A DNA stretch of 64,000 nt, taken from contig OU452205.1 of assembly GCA_911728435.2 (NCBI GenBank), forward strand, positions 14,824,260 to 14,888,259. Reading direction: 5' to 3'. The notes under the pieces were generated by a model, which saw nothing but the letters and a program-made list of their open reading frames with translations, had not been told where the DNA came from and made no database searches. Source of the stretch: Apoderus coryli (Eukaryota; Arthropoda; Insecta; Coleoptera; Attelabidae). Within the stretch, counting starts at the first letter, position 1. Each line of letters opens with the position of its first letter. A program made the translations under genes and the position numbers. Shown here in pieces: positions 57,154 to 64,000 of the stretch.

Positions 57154-57372
57154 CTACCTATCTGTAATAGTTTCAATCTGATCCTCTATCTGCTCAACCA
57201 AATTTAATATAGTGTCTTTACACAAACGAAATCTTGCAAAAAAGTCCTGATCGTCGTAACACAGGAAATAATTTTCTCTATTTCTTACAATCCTCCTTTC
57301 ATATTCCAGAAATTCCACAATTTCTTCATCATTATCACTTAATATATCTAATAATATATTATTGTCCATCAT
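57154..57372 (-). pseudogene. PIF/Harbinger transposase, first exon
   Basis: Minus strand MMDNNILLDILSDNDEEI and RIVRNRENYFLCYDDQDFF, then RFRLCKDTILNLVEQIED, matching the N-terminus of HARBI1-like proteins. The exon ends at GATAG|GTAGGT. The matching second exon lies 5 kb away beyond the non-LTR insertion. Confidence 0.8.
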
Positions 57373-57665
57373 ATTAAAAAAATTAGATAATTAAAAACTT
57401 TAATAATAATATTAAAAATTAATACAAATCATAGGTTAGCTAAATTCAGTAGGTTTCGCTCCAACATAACTGCGCATACGCTAATTGTTACTATAGACGG
57501 ATAAATGTGTTAACAAGAAGTTTGAAGCGTCTGGTAATTTAACTGGCTGGTAGCAAGCTTTCACTATCGGGTAAATGTTACCTGAATATTGATAAACAGT
57601 TTACCCATCACATAGACTTTAACTGTCAGTTAACTAACTTAACCGAGCATTGATAAATCGGCCTT
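57373..57665 (-). mobile_element. Harbinger 5' noncoding end
   Basis: Contains repeated motifs around GGGTAAA/TTTACCC, TGATAAA and GTTAACT (for example CAGTTTACCCATC and CGGGTAAATGTTACC), plausible terminal or subterminal repeats of the Harbinger element. Terminus placed near CCGATTTATCAATGCTCGG (about 57644-57662) by inference. Confidence 0.4.
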
Positions 57666-57714
57666 AAGCCGATGCCGTACCCCTACTAACTACTCACTTT
57701 ATTTTACTTAAGCG

Positions 57715-57860
57715 CGCTAAAAAAATTTAGATAAAGACGGATATAACCATTTTGAAGTTCTTTGAGACGATTAAGACCATTTCCAGATGGAAGTCTGTCT
57801 GTGTGTGTCTGTATGAATTCTTCCACGATAGCGTACAGGACAGAAGTTACAATGATGAGG
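57715..57860. repeat. Dispersed repeat, copy 1 of 2
   Basis: About 130 bp shared with 59385-59520: AGATAAAGACGGATATAA, TTTTGAAGTTC, ATTAAGACCATTTCCAGATG, GTCTGTCTGTG, ATTCTTCCACGATAGCG. Same orientation, diverged. No protein recognised. Confidence 0.65.
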
Positions 57861-59384
57861 ATTAGTAAGCTCTTAAACTTAAACAGGTATATCGTACTGC
57901 GTCTCAATTATTAACATGAATGTTTATCCATAATTTTCTTTGTCTGTTTTTTGGTCCCGAGTGTAGTTCGAGTTGAAAATAGCACGTAGAAACAATGCAT
58001 AAAAAATATTGAGTTAATTACGTATATGAGAGAAAAAACGAACACAACGTGTATGTATAGGCTTTTGGGGCTTTTTACCCATTAAAACAATTTCTACTTC
58101 GTTAAACGTTAACAGATTTAATTTATCTTTTGATAATTTTTTGTATTTTTTTATGTTTACCTTTATCCACTATAACTTTTATTACGTAAGGCTTACTCTA
58201 CCTAATTGTAATTGAACGCGGAACTTTGAGAACAAATGTCTATCAAGTGAAAAGGGTGGTAATATTTTGAAGTCCCATGATTTTTTTTAATGGGTTAAAA
58301 ATTAGAAAATTGCAATTTCTTAATTATGCTTAAAATAGATATTATAGGCCTTAACAGAATTTTTTATTGATGAAATTATTTTGAATACTTTTTTGATTAA
58401 AACTGATCCACTAGATAGCGGTAATATTATTATAGAGATATTGAACGATAATTATCAATATGTTTTGTTTTTTATTACAATTAATATTGCATCTCACTGA
58501 AAGGATATTTTCTAACTTGCGATGGTTCAGATCTTTAGTTTCTGTGTTCCCTTGGCGCATGTCCTACCTTATCCTTATACCTAGATACATCCAGGAGACC
58601 TGCGCTAGCGTACCGACATCATAATTCGCAACTGATAATTGAACCGTTGGGAATTGTGTCGCAGTGAATTTGACGGAAATAATCATTATTAACATTAATT
58701 ATAATATATTGTGTTGTACTGAGACTGTATTGCCAGATGTATGGATAGATTGAGGGCCCTCAAAAATAGACTGCAGAGATAATAAGGTAGGTCTCTTTAT
58801 CCTTATCCATTTATTCTTATATACCAGTACATGCGCCATTTTCAATTGCCATTAGGTACTTAGTATTACTTATTACTGATTTCATTTTATAAAACAGGCA
58901 GATACAGGCCACTTTACTTGTGTTTACGCAACTGATATAATAAATCAAAAATAAATCTAACTGTTTTTTAGATAAACGTAATTCCATATGATGTTCTTAT
59001 GGAACTCCCTGTATATTATTAATTTTTTGATTCTCCATAAGAGTTTAATAGTATTCGATTTTGAATGTGTTATTTTTGTTTGATCCGTATAGATATTTTA
59101 TTGTTAGTAAAGAAATATATAGAAATTAAGAAAGTGAATTTCAATTTTTTGTCAATTTGTCAATAAAATCTAATAAGTTCGGTCTAAAAAGAGAACTGAG
59201 TCAATTCTAATTAGATCAAATATCACATAAATCCGAGAAATGTTTCTCCATATCAATTAGGCATATCGGTACTCACCATTCTTTGGAAAATTTTTTCTTC
59301 AATTATCAAATTATAGGAAATTCTTTCTTTAACCATCCAGTGATTATACTTTCCGACACAGGGAAAGTATAGTGAACGGGCTAA
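57861..59384. other. 1.5 kb between dispersed repeat copies
   Basis: AT-rich, no coding region or recognised element. Confidence 0.3.
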
Positions 59385-59520
59385 AAAAAGTGTGAGATAA
59401 AGACGGATATAAGTATTTTGAAGTTCCCTGAGACAATTAAGACCATTTCCAGATGGAATTCTGTCTGTCTGTGGGTCTGTATGTATTCTTCCACGATAGC
59501 GCCTAACCGCTTTAACCAAT
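59385..59520. repeat. Dispersed repeat, copy 2 of 2
   Basis: Counterpart of 57715-57860. It extends further right into ACCGCTTTAACCAATTGAGC, a stretch common in insect dispersed repeats. Confidence 0.65.
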
Positions 59521-60026
59521 TGAGCTATATCTTGGTATACAACTAAATTTTCCTATATCAGTAGGGGATGCATTATTTTAAAGCATATTTTATCTGCTTT
59601 ACAGCGATGTGTATGTATGTTGCGTTCCTTTCGCATGCGGAAGGTTACTAGTTCGAGTGCTAGCTCTGGTAATACTTTTTTTTCCCTAATTTTTGAATCA
59701 AGTAGTTAGTTTTTTTACGTTAGTTTATTGGAAATAATGAAAATAAAACAATAATAATAATAATAATTATTAAAATTCTGTTTCGTTACGTAGGTCATAT
59801 ATTTTTGATTATATTATAACTTGTCGGGAAAGTTTTGGGGTGACACAACCGAGTTTTTTAATTGTGGCAATTACAAATAATAAAATACATATTTTTGTCT
59901 GTTGATTTTTTCATGATAAATAAACAAAGTGTATCGGAAACTCAGGGTACTAAATTATTTTAAAACCTGTAATTCTAAATTACATGATTTGAAAGGCATT
60001 CAAAAATCATACTGGTTTTAAGCTAC

Positions 60027-61091
60027 CAGTGGCAGCTCGTGGGTAATTTTATTAGGTAGGCACTAAGTAAAAAATGGACGTGAAGAAAGATGCGACGCTG
60101 GCTAAATTTTTTTAGATTGTCAAGGTCAAGCGCCTTAGATGAAAAGTAGAAAATTCTCAAGGTAAAAAAGAACACGTTAAAATACGGGTTTCGTAAGGTA
60201 AATCCTATTTTATTTTTAAAAATTATGCCCCATTCACTACTCGACGAAATCCAATACATAATCAAATACAAATAAAATACAAAATTATTTGTATTGAATA
60301 AACATTAATATAACTACCTAATTACTACTTACTGTGCAGCACAACCACTAATCTTTACTTGTACTAGTCAAAATATTATTACTATTATTATTAAATAATT
60401 AAATACCTACACTTTTTAATCAATGGCACTAGTATTTAAAGAACAAACGAACAAATAGTTCAAACGTAATGTAAAAAACAGTAAACAAAAATACCTAACG
60501 TACCTACAAATAGTATACCTACCTATCTATAATAGATAGAATGCGGCCGGGGTAGGTGCCTAAGCTCAACGTAAATACGTTCTTACGCAATAGAACACAT
60601 ATTATTTCAATAGGTATTATATAAAAGTTCTCAATCACCACCAGTTTTGTCTGTGTATCTATTTAAATATATTCAAGAAAACGTACAACAATTTTGAGCA
60701 AAATACATGTATTTTAAGCCGTATTTGGTAGTACATACTATTACCCGGTGACCGGTGGCGCAAAACTTTTGATATGTACATAGGTATATGTGAATACAGT
60801 GTATACGAGTATACGGTGTAGGCGACGATAACAGTTGCATGTAAAAATGCGAAGTCTCGGTAGTGGGTTATAGCAGCAGCGGTAAACCTATTTTGCGGTA
60901 ATTATATTATACCTACAGATAATTATTGAATTAAAGGGGATGTTTTAAAGGTTTAAGGTAGAAAATGAAATTAATATAAGAATCAATATTATTTTTTTTT
61001 AAATTATGGAGTCAATAATAATACATTGATATTTAATTTAGGGCGAAGTTTTAAAGGTGCCTACCTTGTCTACCCCGACCAGCCGCCACTA
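60027..61091. mobile_element. Nonautonomous hAT-like element, 1065 bp, exact 8-bp TSD
   Basis: Left end CAGTGGCAGCTCGTGG and right end (reverse complement TAGTGGCGGCTGGTCGG) are inverted; GTAGGCAC follows in both. Flanks are identical TAAGCTAC at 60019-60026 and 61092-61099. No transposase. CAGTGGCG-type ends with 8-bp duplications point to hAT. Confidence 0.8.
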
Positions 61092-61119
61092 TAAGCTACA
61101 TGATTTGTAAGTCATGATT

Positions 61120-61121
<2 letters not shown>

Positions 61122-61175
<54 letters not shown>
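61122..61175. repeat. (TA)n microsatellite
   Basis: About 50 bp of alternating TA, uninterrupted through most of its length. Confidence 0.9.
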
Positions 61176-61178
<3 letters not shown>

Positions 61179-62261
61179 AAACGTTAAAGTGGCCTCCAAA
61201 ATATATATACGCTAAGCGCACTGGGCTCCAAAACGGAGGCGACTGCGTTTTTTCGGAGGCCACTACGTACCCCCGTGTATATAGTGTTTTTTCAGGTCTA
61301 CAGGGTATACCCACCCATCTGGCAAATTTTAGGGTGGAGCCCACTGGGTAGTATACACACATACAGATATACAACCGGGTTTGAAAAAATTCCACCACGT
61401 GGCGCGTTAGACATACACAGATATACACACTTACTTGTGCGCTAGTTGCACTGGGCTCCACGTGTAAGTACACATATTAGCCTCCTAAATTTGGCAACGT
61501 TACTGGTGGCTAATGATACCAGCTAACATATATCGTAAACCTTCATGTGTATATTTCGTCGGTAGAATTATTTATCTTAGGTATTGTAAAGTATATTTGA
61601 TTTCTCAACCTGTCATAGCAACACACGTACTTGTCCGCTAGTTGCACTGGGCTCCACGTACTAGTTGGCCAATAATAAACACATAGTTTTTTCAGTTTTA
61701 TTTTAAAATTTGCTTGGCGCAAGAATCTATTTGTTACTTAACAGTAGCTAATTACCAAGGTCGAAAATAGTACTTTGTTCATAAACCAAATTTTATAATA
61801 TATTTATCTTATATGGGAGTGACTTCGAATTTCTTTTATGTCTTGAAATATAATTTCCCATAATCATAGATAATTCTTAATTGGTACTTTTCTCGGATCC
61901 TTTGACTCACAATTTTTTCCGGGACAACAACTTTATAGCCATATTTTAGTCGAATAAATATAGTTTCTTTCGCACATTTTTAATCCATTCATTTCATCCT
62001 GTTCTTACATATTGTTCTTGTTTATTTATTTTTCTTTGGGTTTGAGTTCATTACAAAAAATACTTTTTTTTTTAAATCGATGCCACATCTATTATAACTA
62101 AATAAATAACTTGAAATTGATCACTCCTATAATACAAAAATTTTGAGTATATTGTTTCGGTTTAAAACTACTACTACTTCTGAAAATAATTTTAAGGAAA
62201 GAGCAATTGCGTTAAAAGGTGTGCAGGATTTAATATATTATGTTACTTTGACATGACTTTG
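61176..62261. other. Noncoding region with recurring GGGCTCCA motifs
   Basis: CTGGGCTCCA occurs at about 61223, 61448 and 61646, two of them within the longer CGCTAGTTGCACTGGGCTCC. TGGAGCCC occurs in the opposite sense at 61335, with further copies near 63352 and 63816. No gene seen. Confidence 0.45.
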
Positions 62262-63135
62262 ACTTAAATTAAGTTATATTAATAAAGGCTCTCATAAGCA
62301 GCTGAAATGGACTTAGTAAGTCTCGGGTCAATTTTGTAAGATGTACTAATGTTAACCGTAACTATTTGGCTTTAAAACCAGAAGGCTTGAATAAAATAAA
62401 AAAATAACAAAAGTAAAACACCGTAAACACGTAAATGTAACATATGGTAAGAGAGAATACATGAAGTTAGAAAAATGTCTAGAGTCAACCATTTAAACTT
62501 TTATAATTCGACCGAATGAACTGACCACTGTTTCCGTTGATCTTCTGTCACGATGTTGGTTGACTCTAGTAAACAAAGATTCCTTATAATAGAGTACCTA
62601 CCTTACAATAGATTATTGTCAAATGAAATTATCAGCGAGGAAAATATACGAGTAGTTACCGTGTTATTTCAATGTTTAATATTTGTACTAATTGAGTAAT
62701 ATAAGTACAAATTTACTGGAGGGTTAATATCTGGCATTTTAACTTAAATTAATTTGTATTAATAAAGACTCTCATAAGCCTAGCCTCGGAGCAATTTTGT
62801 TAGATGTACTAATATTAACCATAAATGTGGCTTTAAAACCAGAAGGCATAACTAAAATAAAAAAGTACCAAAAGTAAACACAACGTAGATATGTGGTAAG
62901 AATACATAAAGGTCGAAAAATGTCTAGAGGCAAACATTTGAATTTTTACAATTCGATCGAAAGAAATGAACACTGTTTCCGCTGATTTTCTGATGTTGGT
63001 TGCCTCTGGTGAAGGAATAAATAAGGATTCCTTATAATATAGTACCTACCTTATAAGAACAAAATATTCGGCAAAAGAATCTCACTAATTACCGTGTTAT
63101 TTCAATGTTTCATACTTGTACTAATTGAGTAAGTT
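62262..63135. repeat. Diverged direct duplication (62262-62697 and 62741-63135)
   Basis: Two copies of a roughly 400-435-bp block in the same orientation: AATAAAG.CTCTCATAAGC, TAGATGTACTAAT, GGCTTTAAAACCAGAAGGC, AAATGTCTAGAG, ATTCCTTATAATA, TTACCGTGTTATTTCAATG. Each copy holds an inverted repeat (62478-62569; 62923-63009) whose arms changed together in one pair. Confidence 0.8.
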
Positions 63136-64000
63136 GTAAGATGAAATTCCAAATATAAATTTTCTCAATTTGCTTGGTTTTAATCATTTTTTGTCTACCA
63201 GTAACGAAAGAGACAATACTTTCTTTGTATGTAAAATAGAGGCTGATCAGTTGTATGCACATAACATTATTTATATACAACACGTCTGCAAAACTAGAAA
63301 ACCAATCAAGAGGAATTTAGGTCAGAAAGCGACCGCGAAGTTCATTATAAAAAATGGAGCCCAATAAGATGAATGTAAGTAATTGATATACAACTCCTCA
63401 ACAAAACAAGTTCAATAACGAAGTGGAATTTAGTTATAAAAAGACGGAGGCGATTAAAACGTGCCTGCGTTTATATAAATGATATACACAGCGGAGGCTA
63501 GTCAAAGTAGAGGCCATAAAGATACATTTACATATATTGTTTAGATATACAATATGCCTCGATATGGCAACATCGTCGGTGACCATTAGGTCGAGATAAC
63601 ATATCCAATTATATGCACCGGAGGAGAGTTTGTCATGTCATATGCGGAGCCCGGTTTCTATCTTGAGTCTATACTTTTTTCGTATATATTTTTTTTACGA
63701 AATCTCTTCCCCTCTCAAGATGCCTTTGTTTATTTTTTTCCGGGGAATTCAAATATGCAATGTATACACGCGTAAATAACGTGGTTCTGGTGGAGGCCAG
63801 GGCGCCTTATCCACGTATGGAGCCCACTAAGATAGATGTGCACGTATATATATATAAATACATCTGCATATCTATTTTGATTCCTTTCACATTGGAACCT
63901 TTCTACATCCCCTAGAAGGAGTGGGTTTAGAAGAAAACTATCCGCGTATGTTGCATAACCCGCCGATATGTGGCGCAACTGACTACTTTTGATGTCTAAA
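63136..64000. other. Noncoding window end
   Basis: No coding region recognised. Contains two of the TGGAGCCC motifs and short AT microsatellite runs (about 63845-63860). Confidence 0.35.

Noticed and set aside
59600..59675. GTTCGAGTGC with a nearby stem resembled a tRNA B box or tRNA-derived SINE
   Set aside because: No A box, no acceptor stem and no second copy in the window.
61096..61473. 125-codon frame through the TA microsatellite, minus strand
   Set aside because: Its N-terminal half is unlike any family and the C-terminal half is a translated (TA)n repeat.

Overview
This is an AT-rich arthropod nuclear contig, probably insect. The evidence is spliced genes with GT-AG introns and a dense layer of insect-type mobile elements: APE-type non-LTR retrotransposons with (ATT)n tails, mariner/IS630, hAT, PIF/Harbinger, P-like and Penelope-like elements. 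The species cannot be fixed from the sequence; runs such as 'tacctacctat' fit several insect orders.

Host gene: one gene reads clearly, a RECQ1/RECQL-type DNA helicase on the + strand from 1386 to 22707. It has six exons (1386-1935, 9444-9605, 10986-11197, 16990-17257, 21717-21933, 22215-22707) that join in frame to 633 codons plus stop. All RecQ motifs, the four-cysteine zinc site and the RQC winged helix are visible. About 19 kb of its 21 kb span is intron, much of it filled by transposon remains. A THAP-domain coding segment (46813-47474) is the only other coding piece not obviously belonging to a retroelement, and it may itself belong to a transposon.

Layout: 1-1385, upstream DNA. 1.4-22.7 kb, RECQL with non-LTR fragments in introns 1-3, a P-like transposase tail in intron 3, and hAT elements plus hammerhead-ribozyme repeats in intron 4. 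22.9-29.1 kb, a non-LTR element whose tail was hit by a head-to-head pair of near-identical Penelope-like copies, flanked by a 14-bp target duplication. 29.2-30.4 kb, a deleted mariner and a 299-bp-period hammerhead repeat. 31.6-42.8 kb, at least six non-LTR fragments on both strands. 43.1-51.4 kb, two IS630/mariner-like elements with doubly nested inverted repeats, the THAP segment, and more hammerhead repeats. 52-57.7 kb, a Harbinger element split by a nearly intact two-ORF non-LTR element. 57.7-64 kb, no gene seen; it holds a hAT-type nonautonomous element, a diverged tandem duplication and short recurring motifs.

The most interesting thread is a family of hammerhead self-cleaving RNA motifs. 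They occur in both Penelope terminal repeats and in at least two nonautonomous repeat families, with paired stem changes between copies. The Penelope copies, which carry RT and GIY-YIG endonuclease, could be the machinery that mobilises the small ribozyme repeats. The second thread is the pair of mariner-like elements in which one TA-flanked inverted-repeat element sits exactly on the dyad of another, an architecture shared by two diverged copies.
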